Positions 35,306-45,326 are shown, counted from the first letter of the stretch. The stretch is DNA of 64,000 bases from Paenibacillus wynnii (GCF_030812855.1 NZ_JAUSTK010000001.1:124001-188000); one strand, 5' to 3'. Notes: a model not told the origin generated them from the letters alone. Program-made: numbers and translations.

Positions 35306-36073
35306 CTAGCTAAGAAAGCCAGTCAACGGTGAAGAAGCTGTTGCTACTTCTTCAACAGGACCCAGACCGGCCAAATAAGCTTTACGGCCTGCGCTTATGG
35401 CATCGCGGAAGGCTTCGGCCATTCCCAGCGGGTCACGAGCAGTAGCGATAGCCGTATTCAGAAGCACAGCTGCAGCACCCATTTCCATCGCCTCGGCGGC
35501 TTCAGAGGGTCTGCCAATACCAGCGTCAACAATAATGGGAAGGTTTACTTCTTCGATGAGGATGCGGATCAGTTCTTTGGTTCTGAGGCCGCGGTTCGTA
35601 CCAATCGGAGCACCGAGCGGCATCACGGCCGCAGCGCCTGCATCTCTTAGACGAATAGCTGCAGACAGATCCGGACTCATATACGGGAGTACCACAAAAC
35701 CTTCAGCCGCCAAAATTTCAGTAGCCCGAATCGTCTCCAGATTATCCGGAAGCAGGTATTTCTGGTCGTTAATGACTTCAACCTTCACCCAATTCCCTAA
35801 CCCGGCAGCTCTTGCAAGCCTGGCAATACGTACAGCTTCTTCTGCCGTACGCGCTCCAGAGGTATTGGGTAGAAGCGTCATATGTGAAGGAATGTGGTTC
35901 ATGATATTTTCTTCTCCACCTGTCAGATCCACCCGGCGGAGCGCCACTGTAATAACCTGAGAACCGGATCGGTTGATCACCTCAGGAATTAAGGTATTTC
36001 GGCTATATTTGCCGGTACCAATGAATAGTCTGCTGGATAAAGCGGTACCGCCAATTACTAATGGGTCATGCAT
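35306..36073 (-). CDS. thiG: Thiazole synthase ThiG
   Basis: 255 residues from ATG 36073 (GGGAGG 9 bases upstream; a longer TTG frame starts at 36082). FIGTGKY at the start, the Schiff-base lysine in NWVKVEVI, and glycine-rich phosphate loops [19 protein letters not shown] and AVLLNTAIA fit ThiG, a TIM barrel that builds the thiazole phosphate from DXP, ThiS thiocarboxylate and the glycine imine. Followed closely by thiH. Confidence 0.96.
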   Translation of the reverse strand: MHDPLVIGGTALSSRLFIGTGKYSRNTLIPEVINRSGSQVITVALRRVDLTGGEENIMNHIPSHMTLLPNTSGARTAEEAVRIARLARAAGLGNWVKVEVINDQKYLLPDNLETIRATEILAAEGFVVLPYMSPDLSAAIRLRDAGAAAVMPLGAPIGTNRGLRTKELIRILIEEVNLPIIVDAGIGRPSEAAEAMEMGAAAVLLNTAIATARDPLGMAEAFRDAISAGRKAYLAGLGPVEEVATASSPLTGFLS

Positions 36074-36132
36074 AAATGACAACCTCCCTGAAATGAATTG
36101 AAGTACGATTAGAAAATAATTGGTTTGAAGCT

Positions 36133-36336
36133 TCAGCCTCCACCGACAAAATGAACCACCTCAATGCGGTCTCCCTCAACAAGAGGTGTGATCTCATAAT
36201 TTTCTTTGCTGACAATTTCTCCGTTAAGCTCCACTATGATTAGGCGACCGGACCATTCAGGACGGTTCATCAAATCCGATAATGTCCTACAGCTATCGGA
36301 ATAGTCCATAGCGGTACCGTTAATGAGCAGATTCAT
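36133..36336 (-). CDS. thiS: Sulfur carrier protein ThiS
   Basis: 67 residues with the ubiquitin-like fold pattern and the C-terminal GG (VVHFVGGG) that is converted to thiocarboxylate. AAAGGAGG lies 9 bases before the ATG, within the end of tenI, which overlaps it by 17 bp. The activating enzyme ThiF is not encoded in the cluster. Confidence 0.95.
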   Translation of the reverse strand: MNLLINGTAMDYSDSCRTLSDLMNRPEWSGRLIIVELNGEIVSKENYEITPLVEGDRIEVVHFVGGG

Positions 36337-36976
36337 GCATACTCACCTCCTTTACCTGCCCGGATTTTGATGCAACTTGAAGGGATGCACGATAAGCCTT
36401 TACGGCTGATACAGGATCTTCGGAACCGCATATACCCGATATCACGGCTATTCCTGCCGCTCCCTGCTTCATAATCTGGGATACATGATCAGGGGTGATT
36501 CCTCCTATGGCAATTACAGGAATGCGACTGATCCGCACAGTCTGAGCAAGTTGAGCTAACCCTCTTTCAGGCTGTCCAGGTTTACTGGTCGAGGTAAATA
36601 CATGCCCAAACAAGCAGAAGTCGGCTCCCTGAGAGTTTGCCTCCTCGGCCTCTTCTGGAGAGTGGATCGACCTTCCCAGACGAAGATGGGGTGCAAGCGC
36701 TCGCGCTTCAACGGGAGTAAGGCTATGCCAGGGCAGCTGTACACCACGAGCCCCAACAGCTAAGGCCACATCAATCCGGTCGTTAATGATTAACTTAGCC
36801 GAAGGGAGGCCGGTTCTTAGCAATTCTTCTGCCGCCGCCATAAGTTCACGGGCGGAGCGATGCTTCTCACGTAGATGGATATAATCCAACAGCGGATGTG
36901 TTGCTCCTGCTATTTCAATAAATTGTGATAAAGGAAGTTTCCCATCCGAAATCAGATGTATTTCAGCTTGCACCAT
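36320..36976 (-). CDS. tenI: Thiazole tautomerase TenI (ThiE-like)
   Basis: 218 residues of the thiamine phosphate synthase/TenI fold. GVQLPWHSL, LGRSIHSPEEA, FGHVFTSTSKPG and VIAIGGITP match TenI more closely than ThiE; the His in FGHVF is the tautomerase residue as I recall. TenI isomerises the thiazole carboxylate made by ThiG. GGAGG lies 6 bases before the ATG. First gene after the TPP riboswitch. A ThiE function cannot be excluded without alignment. Confidence 0.85.
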   Translation of the reverse strand: MVQAEIHLISDGKLPLSQFIEIAGATHPLLDYIHLREKHRSARELMAAAEELLRTGLPSAKLIINDRIDVALAVGARGVQLPWHSLTPVEARALAPHLRLGRSIHSPEEAEEANSQGADFCLFGHVFTSTSKPGQPERGLAQLAQTVRISRIPVIAIGGITPDHVSQIMKQGAAGIAVISGICGSEDPVSAVKAYRASLQVASKSGQVKEVSMHESAH

Positions 36977-37025
36977 CCCTAACCTCCATTCTTGAATTAA
37001 TCGCTCAGCTATTCCATTCAGAAAC

Positions 37026-37058
37026 GCAAAAAAACTGCCCCCCAGAAGGAAGGCAGTC
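37026..37058 (-). terminator. Expression-platform terminator of TPP riboswitch
   Basis: Minus strand ACTGCC, a 12-nt loop, GGCAGT and TTTTTTT. It lies between the riboswitch aptamer and tenI, so TPP binding probably favours premature termination. Confidence 0.75.
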
Positions 37059-37108
37059 GGAATCTGTATAGAAATAGGGCTATTAAAAGCCTGCTACAGT
37101 TATTCGTT

Positions 37109-37199
37109 CTCCACTTCCCTACGCTGGTATAAACCAGATCAGGTTCAAAGGGTCCGAACATGAATAACGTCCGTCTCAGCCTTGCGGCACCCCTAGTGA
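37109..37199 (-). ncRNA. TPP riboswitch (THI element)
   Basis: Minus strand contains the conserved parts ACTAGGGGTGCC, GGCTGAGA, ACCCTTTGAACCTGATCTGG and ACCAGCGTAGGGAAGTGG in the correct order. This aptamer binds thiamine pyrophosphate and turns off thiamine synthesis genes. It precedes the tenI-thiS-thiG-thiH operon. Confidence 0.97.
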
Positions 37200-37306
37200 C
37201 CATACAATATGTAATTACTAACGAATCTAATATTAACATAATATACTTTTATATAATACCTACTATGAAAAAAGTGATAATCCTATCTTCATTTGTTCAT
37301 GTTTTT

Positions 37307-37347
37307 TGAAAAAAAAGACCCAGATCCGGTTAATCTGGATCTGGGTC
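37307..37347 (-). terminator. Terminator after SDR gene
   Basis: Minus strand GACCCAGATCC ... GGATCTGGGTC, an 11-bp stem around AGATTAACC, followed by TTTTTTTT. It lies just after the SDR stop and before the thi leader. Confidence 0.88.
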
Positions 37348-37356
37348 AGGTAACCT

Positions 37357-38226
37357 CTACCCGTTAACGACCTCGCCGCCGTTAACATGGATAACTTGCC
37401 CAGATACGTAAGTCGAGTCATCGGATGCCAGATATACATAGGCTGGAGCCAACTCCTCCGGTTGACCTGGACGCTTCATCGGCTGTGTAGCACCAAATTC
37501 ACTAACCTGCTTTGCGTCAAAGGTAGAAGGGATGAGAGGTGTCCAGATCGGACCTGGAGCTACGGCGTTTACCCGGATGCCTTTTCCCACCAGATTGGCG
37601 GACAGTGAACGAGTGAAGCTGAGTATAGCACCCTTGGTAGATGAATAATCCAATAGGGTAGGGTTGCCTTTATAAGCTGTAATTGATGTGGTGTTGATGA
37701 TCGTAGACCCTTTTTTTAAATGTGGCATTGCGGCTTTCGTTAAATAGAACATTGAGAAGATGTTCGTACGGAACGTACGCTCTAATTGCTCCGATGTAAT
37801 ATCCTCAATATTTTTTTGTGGATGCTGCTCAGCGGCATTATTGATAAGAATATCCAGCTTACCAAGGCCCTCTACTGTCTTGTTGATAAGATCCTGACAG
37901 AACGCCTCAACCCCGATGTCACCGGAGATCAGAACGCATTTGCGGCCTTCCTGTTCTATCTGACGTTTAGTTTCCTCTGCATCCCCATGCTCATCAAGGT
38001 AGGAAACCACCACATCAGCCCCTTCTTTGGCAAAAAGAACGGCTACCGCTCGGCCAATCCCGCTATCGCCGCCTGTTATAAGTGCTGCTTTGCCTAGCAG
38101 CTTACCTGCTGCCTTATAATTCGCCGGTTCATATTTAGGGTGCGGATTCATTTCGCTTTCCAATCCTGGCTGACGGTCCTGCTCCTGCGGGGGTAAGGTT
38201 TTCTTTGTTTGACTAGTACTCATCAT
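37357..38226 (-). CDS. SDR family oxidoreductase (YhdF/YghA-like)
   Basis: 289 residues. A 40-residue polar N-terminal extension precedes the SDR core: GGDSGIGRAV cofactor loop at about 52-61, NNAAEQHPQ, catalytic Ser in NTTSITAYKG and YSSTKGA for the YxxxK. This extended group (YhdF, YghA) is often called glucose/ribitol-like dehydrogenase and tends to be stress-inducible. GAGAGGAGAACGAG precedes ATG-ATG. Stands alone with its own terminator. Confidence 0.9.
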   Translation of the reverse strand: MMSTSQTKKTLPPQEQDRQPGLESEMNPHPKYEPANYKAAGKLLGKAALITGGDSGIGRAVAVLFAKEGADVVVSYLDEHGDAEETKRQIEQEGRKCVLISGDIGVEAFCQDLINKTVEGLGKLDILINNAAEQHPQKNIEDITSEQLERTFRTNIFSMFYLTKAAMPHLKKGSTIINTTSITAYKGNPTLLDYSSTKGAILSFTRSLSANLVGKGIRVNAVAPGPIWTPLIPSTFDAKQVSEFGATQPMKRPGQPEELAPAYVYLASDDSTYVSGQVIHVNGGEVVNG

Positions 38227-38472
38227 CTCGTTCTCCTCTCGCTGTGCAATTGGATAGACACTGATTGTCTTATCATGGCTCTAGTGTCTCGATTTATACG
38301 TTACTTTACGATATGTTAATTACCACGCTGAGCGAAAACTAAACTTTTCATAGGAAATAGCTAGAAAAAACTCTTAGAATCAACAAGAAAAAGGGATTAT
38401 ACGGGCCTGAGTATCCATTATAATAGATATATATTTGAATTATTTGCTTGCTTAGGAGGGGAATCGCTCAAG

Positions 38473-38898
38473 ATGATATCAAGTGGTCGGAGCCTGATTG
38501 TAGCCGTTAAAGGAGTAATCCTGCATGGAGGTAAAATACTGCTTGTACAGCGTGCTGCTAATGACCATATCGGTGCAGGCACCTGGGAGTGTGCGGGTGG
38601 TAAGATTGAATTCGGAGAAGGATTGGAAGCTGCTCTGGTTAGAGAAATTAAAGAAGAGACTGGATTAACCGTTTCCGTAGGGGTTATTTTATATGCAACT
38701 ACTTTTATGACTGAATCGACCAGACAGGTTGTTATTCTTACATACTTATGCAGAACAAATCAGACTACCGTACGTCTATCCAGAGAGCATGTGGATTACC
38801 GCTGGTGCACCAAAGATCAAATAAAGACGCTTTTATTACCCCAGATCATTAATGATTTTGAAAAAAATAAGGTTTTCGAACTCGAAGAACTGCTGTAG
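38473..38898 (+). CDS. Nudix hydrolase
   Basis: 141 residues. The Nudix box is complete, from GGKIEFGEGLEAAL to REIKEETGL (G-x5-E-x7-REUxEExGU), at about residues 38-60. Such enzymes hydrolyse nucleoside diphosphate-linked compounds; WECAGGKIEFGE resembles MutT/ADP-ribose type proteins, but the substrate cannot be assigned. TAGGAGGGG precedes the ATG. Monocistronic with terminator. Confidence 0.93.
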   Translation: MISSGRSLIVAVKGVILHGGKILLVQRAANDHIGAGTWECAGGKIEFGEGLEAALVREIKEETGLTVSVGVILYATTFMTESTRQVVILTYLCRTNQTTVRLSREHVDYRWCTKDQIKTLLLPQIINDFEKNKVFELEELL

Positions 38899-38932
38899 TC
38901 TAGTTCGTTACCAATTAAGATGCGTTAGATGT

Positions 38933-38967
38933 AAAAACCCGCACTCCATTTTGGGAGGCGGGTTTTT
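38933..38967. terminator. Bidirectional terminator
   Basis: AAAACCCGC and CTCC pair with GGAG and GCGGGTTTTT. It lies between the convergent Nudix and membrane-protein genes. Confidence 0.88.
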
Positions 38968-38986
38968 GTTGATTCCTTACGGAGCT

Positions 38987-39412
38987 TTAGACAATCTGGT
39001 TGTACACCATGAAGAACACCATCAACAGCAGAGTAACAGACAACACTGAACTCAAGGTGCGAATTTTGCCTGTTTCCGCGGATACATCCCGATTCTCACG
39101 AATTCCTGCTGCCGCAAGGCGCAGCGGTTTGCTCATAATACCACCAATGGCGAACAAAGCCAGCAAGAGCACTACCACGATGATCATCCACACCACAGAA
39201 TACTCGCCCTGTGACATTAGGTAACCTCCGGTAATCAGTTGGATCACAAGACCATACTGAGCGAAGCGATTAAGACCGCCTATAGCGCTTAGGGTCCCTT
39301 CCTTAGCAGGTGCTGAGAGTTTCTCTACTCGACCCAGAATGAAAGGCAGCACCAGATAAAAGCCCAGCGCCAGCATCCCAATCATATGTAAGAAAAAGAA
39401 AACGTGACTCAT
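38987..39412 (-). CDS. Conserved membrane protein of unknown function
   Basis: 141 residues with four predicted membrane segments (about 5-27, 49-67, 73-95 and 115-138): FFFLHMIGMLALGFYLVLPF opens the protein. No catalytic motif is recognised. AGGAGG-type sequence (GAGGTATGTT) precedes the ATG. Separated from mdh upstream by a terminator, so probably transcribed alone. Confidence 0.75.
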   Translation of the reverse strand: MSHVFFFLHMIGMLALGFYLVLPFILGRVEKLSAPAKEGTLSAIGGLNRFAQYGLVIQLITGGYLMSQGEYSVVWMIIVVVLLLALFAIGGIMSKPLRLAAAGIRENRDVSAETGKIRTLSSVLSVTLLLMVFFMVYNQIV

Positions 39413-39489
39413 AACATACCTCCTCTATTTTTACTATGATATTAATTACAACTGCATTTATTATACCCATAAAGCAGTGAGAAGAAAAG

Positions 39490-39523
39490 AAATCCCCACT
39501 CTAAGTTCATAAGATGGGGATTT
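39490..39523. terminator. Terminator after mdh
   Basis: AAATCCCCA and TGGGGATTT form a 9-bp stem around a 16-nt loop, read leftward at the end of citZ-icd-mdh. Confidence 0.75.
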
Positions 39524-39558
39524 CTCTATATTTCTATTATTTTTTCGTGAATTTAATA

Positions 39559-40500
39559 TTACACAGTCACTACTGAAGTCACAGCACGTACAGAATCCGC
39601 GGATTTATCCAAAGCCGCTTTCTCTTCAGCAGTCAGATCAAGCTCGAAAATTTTCTCGATACCGTTTGCTCCTAGTAGCGTTGGAACTCCCATAAACAAA
39701 CCGTCGTAGCCATATTCACCTTCCAAGAAGGCAATAACCGGGATAATCCGCTTTTTATCCTTCAGTATCGCTTCCGTCATCTGTACCAGGGAAGCTGCCG
39801 GAGCATAATAAGCGCTGCCGTTACCCAACAGGTTTACGATTTCACCGCCACCAACTCGTGTACGCTGAACAATCTCAGCAATACGCTCCGCCGGAATCAA
39901 AGTGTCAATCGGAATACCGCCAACGCTGGAATAACGCACTAACGGAACCATATCATCACCATGGCCGCCAAGTACAAAGCCGCGAATATCCTCAACGGAT
40001 ACGTTAAGTTCTTGAGCAATAAATGTACAATAACGGGCAGTATCCAATACACCCGATTGACCGATTACACGATTCTTAGGAAAGCCCAATGTATTGTAGG
40101 CAACGTAAGTCATGGCATCTACTGGATTACTCAAAATAATAACAATAGATTCCGGTGCCACACGCTTAACATTCTCACAAACAGACTTAACAATACCAGC
40201 ATTGGTGTTGACCAGATCATCGCGGCTCATACCAGGCTTGCGGGCTACGCCAGCTGTGATAATTACGATATCAGAGTCTGCGGCATCATCATAGTTCGAG
40301 GTTCCAGTAATCGTACTGTCAAACTTTTGCACCGGACTCGCTTCCATCATATCCAAGGCCTTGCCTTTGGTTGGATTCTCCAGTTGCGGGATATCGATCA
40401 GTACAACGTTGCCAAGTTCCTTCTGAGCCAGCATAAGCGCCGTGGTAGCACCGGTAAAACCCGCACCCACGACTGTAATTTTATTACGTTTGATTGCCAC
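39559..40500 (-). CDS. mdh: Malate dehydrogenase
   Basis: 313 residues, LDH-like malate dehydrogenase: cofactor loop [28 protein letters not shown] with the substrate-binding arginines, and catalytic His in [11 protein letters not shown]. Oxidises malate to oxaloacetate with NAD. The start is GTG 7 bases after AGGAGG. Last gene of citZ-icd-mdh, followed by a terminator. Confidence 0.97.
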   Translation of the reverse strand: MAIKRNKITVVGAGFTGATTALMLAQKELGNVVLIDIPQLENPTKGKALDMMEASPVQKFDSTITGTSNYDDAADSDIVIITAGVARKPGMSRDDLVNTNAGIVKSVCENVKRVAPESIVIILSNPVDAMTYVAYNTLGFPKNRVIGQSGVLDTARYCTFIAQELNVSVEDIRGFVLGGHGDDMVPLVRYSSVGGIPIDTLIPAERIAEIVQRTRVGGGEIVNLLGNGSAYYAPAASLVQMTEAILKDKKRIIPVIAFLEGEYGYDGLFMGVPTLLGANGIEKIFELDLTAEEKAALDKSADSVRAVTSVVTV

Positions 40501-40516
40501 GAGACGTCCTCCTAAA

Positions 40517-40630
40517 AGTTTTGTTAAGCGTAATCTTCTTCGAAATTACTTCGTACAAAACTAGCTTCGAAAGCATAATCTTAAGTTTTGTATCATCGAA
40601 AGCATAACCTTAAGTTTTGTTAAGCGTAAA
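40517..40630. repeat. Short direct repeats between icd and mdh
   Basis: TCGAAAGCATAATCTTAAGT at 40567 recurs with one change at about 40597, and TTTTGTTAAGCGTAA occurs at both ends of the gap (about 40519 and 40616). The unit is about 30 bp. No hairpin with T-run is obvious. Confidence 0.7.
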
Positions 40631-40632
40631 TT

Positions 40633-41928
40633 CTACAGATGGTTGATAACTTCGTCTGCGAATGCCGAACATTTCAACTCGGTTGCGCCTTCCATCTGAC
40701 GGGCGAAGTCATAAGTTACGGTCTTATTGTTAATTGCTGTGCTCATCCCTTTGTAGATAAGGTCAGCCGCTTCCTGCCAGCCTAAGTGTTCAAGCAACAT
40801 AACACCGGACAAAATAACCGAACCCGGATTCACCACATCTTTATCCGCGTATTTAGGAGCTGTACCATGAGTCGCTTCAAAAATGGCATGTCCGGTCATA
40901 TAGTTGATATTCGCTCCCGGAGCAATACCGATTCCGCCGATTTGAGCTGCAAGCGCATCAGACAGATAATCACCGTTAAGGTTCAGCGTTGCAATTACAT
41001 CAAAATCCGTTGGACGAGTCAATACCTGTTGTAAGGCTATATCGGCAATAGCATCCTTGATGAGGATCTTACCGGAGTCCAAGGCTTCCTTCTGGGCCGC
41101 ATTGGCTGCAGCTTCACCCTCTTTTTCCTTAATAACATCGTATTGGTTCCATGTGAATACTCTGTCACCGAACTCTTGCTCAGCAACTTCATAGCCCCAG
41201 TTCTTGAAGGCTCCTTCAGTATATTTCATGATATTGCCTTTATGAACAAGCGTGACGCTTTTGCGTCCGTGTTTGATTGCATATTCTACTGCAGAACGTA
41301 CAAGTCGCTTCGAACCTTCTTCGGATACTGGCTTAATACCAATACCTGAGGTTTCTGGGAAACGGATTTTGTTAACACCCATTTCATTCTGCAGGAACTC
41401 GATAACCTTCTTCACTTCAGGTGTTCCTTCTTGATATTCGATTCCGGCATAGATATCTTCAGTGTTTTCACGGAAAATAACCATGTCCACAAGCTCCGGA
41501 TGTTTCACCGGGGAAGGAACCCCGTCGAAGTAACGTACAGGTCGCAGACAAACGTACAAATCCAGCTCTTGGCGCAGCGCCACATTCAGGGAACGAATAC
41601 CGCCACCGATTGGTGTAGTCAATGGCCCTTTAATGGCTACAAAATACTCACGAATTGCCTCCAATGTATCATTTGGCAGCCATTCACCATATGTATTGAA
41701 GGCTTTCTCGCCGGCAAAAACTTCGTACCAGGCAATTTGTTTAGTTCCGCCATATGCTTTGGCTACCGCCGCATCCAGCACTCGTTTGGAGGCCCTCCAA
41801 ATGTCGCGGCCCGTGCCGTCACCCTCGATAAAAGGAATAATCGGATGATTAGGAACCTGTAGCTTACCGTCCTCGATCGTAATTTGTTCGCCTTCTGTTG
41901 GCAGATCGTATTTTTCCAATTTCAACAT
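40633..41928 (-). CDS. icd: Isocitrate dehydrogenase, NADP-dependent
   Basis: 431 residues from ATG 41928. [12 protein letters not shown], the phosphorylatable-serine region [34 protein letters not shown] and [10 protein letters not shown] are typical of the bacterial NADP enzyme. Converts isocitrate to 2-oxoglutarate. GAAGGAGG lies 11 bases before the ATG; the longer frame begins with a TTG overlapping that site. Middle gene of citZ-icd-mdh. Confidence 0.97.
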   Translation of the reverse strand: MLKLEKYDLPTEGEQITIEDGKLQVPNHPIIPFIEGDGTGRDIWRASKRVLDAAVAKAYGGTKQIAWYEVFAGEKAFNTYGEWLPNDTLEAIREYFVAIKGPLTTPIGGGIRSLNVALRQELDLYVCLRPVRYFDGVPSPVKHPELVDMVIFRENTEDIYAGIEYQEGTPEVKKVIEFLQNEMGVNKIRFPETSGIGIKPVSEEGSKRLVRSAVEYAIKHGRKSVTLVHKGNIMKYTEGAFKNWGYEVAEQEFGDRVFTWNQYDVIKEKEGEAAANAAQKEALDSGKILIKDAIADIALQQVLTRPTDFDVIATLNLNGDYLSDALAAQIGGIGIAPGANINYMTGHAIFEATHGTAPKYADKDVVNPGSVILSGVMLLEHLGWQEAADLIYKGMSTAINNKTVTYDFARQMEGATELKCSAFADEVINHL

Positions 41929-41977
41929 TTGTGTGTGTTCCTCCTTCAATATTTGATAACTATTTGGTTAGACCGTA

Positions 41978-43090
41978 CTACCTTTGCTCAATCGGAACGT
42001 ATTTTTGCTCAACAAGACCGGTGTATTCTGCCCGTGGACGAATAATCCGATTGTCTCCCAACTGCTCCAAAATATGCGCTGTCCAACCTGACACCCGGCT
42101 AATCGCAAAGATTGGTGTGAACAATTCACGTTCAATTCCCAGCTGTGTATACACGGAAGCCGAGTAGAAATCCACATTTGGCTTAAGACCCTTTTGCCCG
42201 GTGATCAGGTCTTCAATCTTAACAGACATTTCATACAAAGTAGTATCGCCTTTCATTGTACCAAGTTCCAGCGACATCTTCATCAAGTGCTTTGCACGCG
42301 GATCCCCATTCTTATAAACGCGGTGTCCAAAGCCCATGATTTTCTCGCGGCGCTCCAGCTTACCACGGACGAAAGGTTCTACAGCATCAAGAGATCCAAT
42401 CTCCTCCAGCATCTTCATTACGGCTTCATTTGCACCACCGTGAAGAGGTCCCTTCAGAGCACCAATAGCTGAAGTAACACCAGAATAAATATCAGACAAT
42501 GTTGCAACTGTCACCCGTCCGGCAAATGTGGACGCATTAAGCTCATGGTCAGCATGCAGCACAAGTGCAGCATCCAATGCCTTAACCGATACAATGTCAG
42601 GTTGCTTTCCCCATAACATATACAAGAAGTTTTCGGCGATGGAAGCGCCTTCTTTTGGAGCCACCGGTTCTAGACCCTTTCGTATACGTGCCAGTGCAGC
42701 AACCACAGTAGGAAGTTGAGCCTGTAGTTTCACGGCTTTGATTTCATTGGCCTCACGGCTCATATCATCAGCATCATCATCATACAAAGCCAAGCTGGAT
42801 ATAGCAGTCCGCAGCGCAGCCATCGTATTGGTATCTTTAGGGTACAACTTCATTTGTTCGATCACCTGCTCCGGAATTGGAGCGAACGCGCTAAGATCGC
42901 GATTTAGTGTTTCAAGCTCAGCTGAAGTTGGCAGGCTGCCAAACCACAGCAAATAAGCAGTTTCCTCAAAGCTGGCATTCTCCGCAAGATCATCAATATC
43001 AAAACCGCGGTAAGTCAATACACCATCAACAATAGAGCTGATGGAGGAAGTTGTTGCTACAATACCTTCCAGACCTTTAGTAACTGTCAT
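41978..43090 (-). CDS. citZ: Citrate synthase
   Basis: 370 residues, type II-like short citrate synthase of Bacilli. Catalytic histidines in GPLHGGANE and MGFGHRVYKNGDPRA, and Asp in NVDFYSASVY. Condenses acetyl-CoA and oxaloacetate. AGGAGAGAGTAAACT precedes the ATG. First gene of the operon, with a promoter-like TATAAT and cre-like site upstream. Confidence 0.96.
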   Translation of the reverse strand: MTVTKGLEGIVATTSSISSIVDGVLTYRGFDIDDLAENASFEETAYLLWFGSLPTSAELETLNRDLSAFAPIPEQVIEQMKLYPKDTNTMAALRTAISSLALYDDDADDMSREANEIKAVKLQAQLPTVVAALARIRKGLEPVAPKEGASIAENFLYMLWGKQPDIVSVKALDAALVLHADHELNASTFAGRVTVATLSDIYSGVTSAIGALKGPLHGGANEAVMKMLEEIGSLDAVEPFVRGKLERREKIMGFGHRVYKNGDPRAKHLMKMSLELGTMKGDTTLYEMSVKIEDLITGQKGLKPNVDFYSASVYTQLGIERELFTPIFAISRVSGWTAHILEQLGDNRIIRPRAEYTGLVEQKYVPIEQR

Positions 43091-43144
43091 AGTTTACTCT
43101 CTCCTTTGCTTAGAGGGATATTTAAAAAAAACTTCGGTACTCAA

Positions 43145-43158
43145 TGAAAACATTTACA
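43145..43158. promoter_or_regulatory. cre-like site before citZ
   Basis: TGAAAACATTTACA fits the CcpA consensus TGWAANCGNTNWCA except for one central base. On the minus strand TATAAT at 43179-43174 could be the -10, which would put this site just downstream of transcription start, where CcpA can block. Catabolite repression of citZ is known in B. subtilis. Confidence 0.45.
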
Positions 43159-43505
43159 ATTTGAAATATTGCAATTATAAAAAAGAGTGACTATCACATT
43201 TTCTCACGGGGTACAACTAACTTGCGATTTGAGCCTTTAATCATCATAACGGATTTTGACGGTTATGTGAACAACGTGGAAGCTTTACCGCGCATCAAAT
43301 GATTTTATCGGTCAGATAGAAAAAAACTTCTGAAAACCTGTTTCATGTTTACGCTTTCAGTGTATAAGTAACACCCACTATTGCCCCTCTGCTCGCAATC
43401 GCTAGTCTTAATATCCTTTGAGTGAATATACATAAGACGAGCATATCTAGTCTAAAAGTCCAAGAATTTCATACTTCCTGATCTTATACGAAAGGAGCAC
43501 TCGGC
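43159..43505. other. Intergenic region between citZ and ytvI
   Basis: Divergent upstream region for citZ (leftward) and ytvI (rightward). Apart from the TATAAT for citZ at 43174-43179 and a weak SigE-like pair (TAATATC and CATAAGAC) around 43410-43440, nothing is recognised. Confidence 0.4.
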
Positions 43506-44621
43506 ATGGATTCTTTGATGCTGAAAAGACTGCTGCGCGGCCTTTGGGTTGTTGTGGCTACCCTCAGCCTTCTACTGGCACTCTATGTATTGATGCCATT
43601 GCTATATCCCTTACTCCTCGCCTGGTTGCTTGCGTATGTTATGCACCCTCTCATCCTGATTCTGCGACAGCTTAAGCTTCCAGGTTGGCTGGCTGTGCTC
43701 CTATCACTGCTCCTTTATATCGGAGGAACAGCGCTCATACTGACCGCTCTGATTACCCGGCTGGTGAAGGAGCTGGTTGTGTTAACTCAAACTCTTCATC
43801 TTCATACTGACGAATGGAGAGAGTTGCTTCTATCCTGGAGCCGAAATGCGAGTATCCAAAATATGCTGAATCAAATCAACCAATTCTACCATGACAATCC
43901 GGATTATCATGCCACCATCGACAGCAATATCAGCCGTACCACAGAGACCGTTGGTTATGCGGTAACACAGCTGGTCACTGGTTTTTTTAACACACTTCTT
44001 AACTTAATCTCCTCCCTCCCTAGTTTGGGTACGATTATGATAGTGGTTGTACTGGCAGCTTTTTTCATCAGTATGAGTTGGGAGAAACATAATGATAAAT
44101 TATCCAGCTGGCTTCCGGGACCTGTTAAAAGACCTCTTTCCGACATTTGGCAGGATCTGCGAAAAGCACTTGTGGGTTACCTGCGTGCCCAACTGATTCT
44201 CATCTCGATTACAGCTATGATCGTCATTATCGGACTGCTGCTATTGGGTGTGAAGTCTGCCTTAGCGATAGGCTTGATGATCGGATTTGTAGACCTGCTT
44301 CCTTACCTAGGAGTAGGCATCGTAATGCTTCCTTGGGCGATTTATTCTTATGTGACGGGGAATTTGGCGTTGGGCGTGGGACTGTCTATTCTGTTTGCGA
44401 TTATCCTGATCGTACGCCAAGTCCTTGAGCCTAAGGTTCTAGCCAGCAGCATCGGACTGGATCCGTTGGCTATGCTGATAGGCATGTTCGCCGGACTCCA
44501 AGTATTTGGGGTGTTAGGGCTTATTTTAGGGCCTGTAATTTTGGTTATACTCGATGCCTTTAACCGGGCAGGTGTCTTCCGGGGGCTGCGCAACTACATT
44601 GTCAGCGGGAGATTGCATTGA
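43506..44621 (+). CDS. ytvI: Sporulation integral membrane protein YtvI, AI-2E permease family
   Basis: 371 residues with about eight membrane segments in the AI-2E transporter family pattern: an N-terminal pair, a long soluble middle, then a cluster ending in VLEPKVLASSIGLDPLAML, the most conserved family motif. YtvI is a sporulation protein in Bacillus with unknown transport role. GAAAGGAG precedes the ATG. Divergent from citZ. Confidence 0.92.
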   Translation: MDSLMLKRLLRGLWVVVATLSLLLALYVLMPLLYPLLLAWLLAYVMHPLILILRQLKLPGWLAVLLSLLLYIGGTALILTALITRLVKELVVLTQTLHLHTDEWRELLLSWSRNASIQNMLNQINQFYHDNPDYHATIDSNISRTTETVGYAVTQLVTGFFNTLLNLISSLPSLGTIMIVVVLAAFFISMSWEKHNDKLSSWLPGPVKRPLSDIWQDLRKALVGYLRAQLILISITAMIVIIGLLLLGVKSALAIGLMIGFVDLLPYLGVGIVMLPWAIYSYVTGNLALGVGLSILFAIILIVRQVLEPKVLASSIGLDPLAMLIGMFAGLQVFGVLGLILGPVILVILDAFNRAGVFRGLRNYIVSGRLH

Positions 44622-44646
44622 GGGCGAGATTTATGCAACACTTCAA

Positions 44647-44838
44647 GGTTAATTGCACAATATACAGCTATTTGACTTAAAAGAAGGCTGTAACAGACTT
44701 TAGTTGCACTCAATACACTTAAACCGCAGGTGAACCTACTCTCCAGCCATTTATCGGGAATATAGTTGTATAAAGTGCACTTAAACAATTGTTCTGTGCT
44801 GCATAAGCGACTTTAGTTGTATGAAATACAATTAAATC
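44647..44838. repeat. Four palindromic TTGTAT..ATACAA units
   Basis: Units related to TTTAGTTGTAT-NN-AATACAATTAAA are centred near 44662, 44710, 44773 and 44824 (spacing about 48, 63 and 51 bp). Each is an imperfect palindrome. Noncoding, between ytvI and the fxsA terminator. The four-unit plan matches those at 4987, 15021 and 16056, though the sequence is unrelated. Confidence 0.65.
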
Positions 44839-44865
44839 TGAATCAGGTGCATAAGCAACACAAAA

Positions 44866-44903
44866 AAAGAGCGGGGCTGTCTTCAATGACAGTTCCCGCC
44901 CTT
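44866..44903 (-). terminator. Terminator after fxsA
   Basis: Minus strand GGGCGGGAACTGTC and GACAGCCCCGCTC pair with a small bulge, followed by TTTTTTT. Confidence 0.83.
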
Positions 44904-44927
44904 TGGCATTTCTAGGATGAGTACATT

Positions 44928-45326
44928 CTATCTGCGATAAAAGGTAAATGTACCATTTTTCATCTTTTTTTCAATCCATTTCAGTAAAAATCCTCGGTAA
45001 AGTGGACGAGTCAACGGAAAAACTAAAGTAAAACCAATAATGTCGGTAACGAATCCTGGCAGGATTAATAGAAAACCTCCGAAAAAAACACATAACCCAT
45101 CCAGCATAGTCCGTCCAGGCACCCTGCCCTCTTGCATTTGCTGCCTACTGTCCTGTAATACCTTTTTGCCTTCGAAACGCATCATCAGCAGTCCGATGAT
45201 TGAAGTGAACACTAGGAGCAGTAATGTTTTGGGTGCTCCGAGGTAACTGGAAACAAGGATAAAACCGAATAATTCCACAGCCGGGACCAGAAATAAAGCC
45301 GGCCACAGCCATTTGTTTCTTATCAT
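44928..45326 (-). CDS. fxsA: FxsA family membrane protein
   Basis: 132 residues with three or four membrane segments. LFLVPAVELFGFI, the DGLCVFFGGFLLILPGFVTDIIGF stretch (about 75-98) and LTRPLYRG are hallmark FxsA positions; in E. coli FxsA affects phage F exclusion. Overlaps the upstream thioesterase stop by 4 bp (ATGA). Same neighbourhood (ytvI/fxsA/pyk) as in Bacillus. Confidence 0.93.
   Translation of the reverse strand: MIRNKWLWPALFLVPAVELFGFILVSSYLGAPKTLLLLVFTSIIGLLMMRFEGKKVLQDSRQQMQEGRVPGRTMLDGLCVFFGGFLLILPGFVTDIIGFTLVFPLTRPLYRGFLLKWIEKKMKNGTFTFYRR

Noticed and set aside
35397-35960. 187-residue plus-strand frame opposite thiG
   Set aside because: Antisense shadow of thiG; Ser/Ile/Arg-rich composition typical of such shadows.
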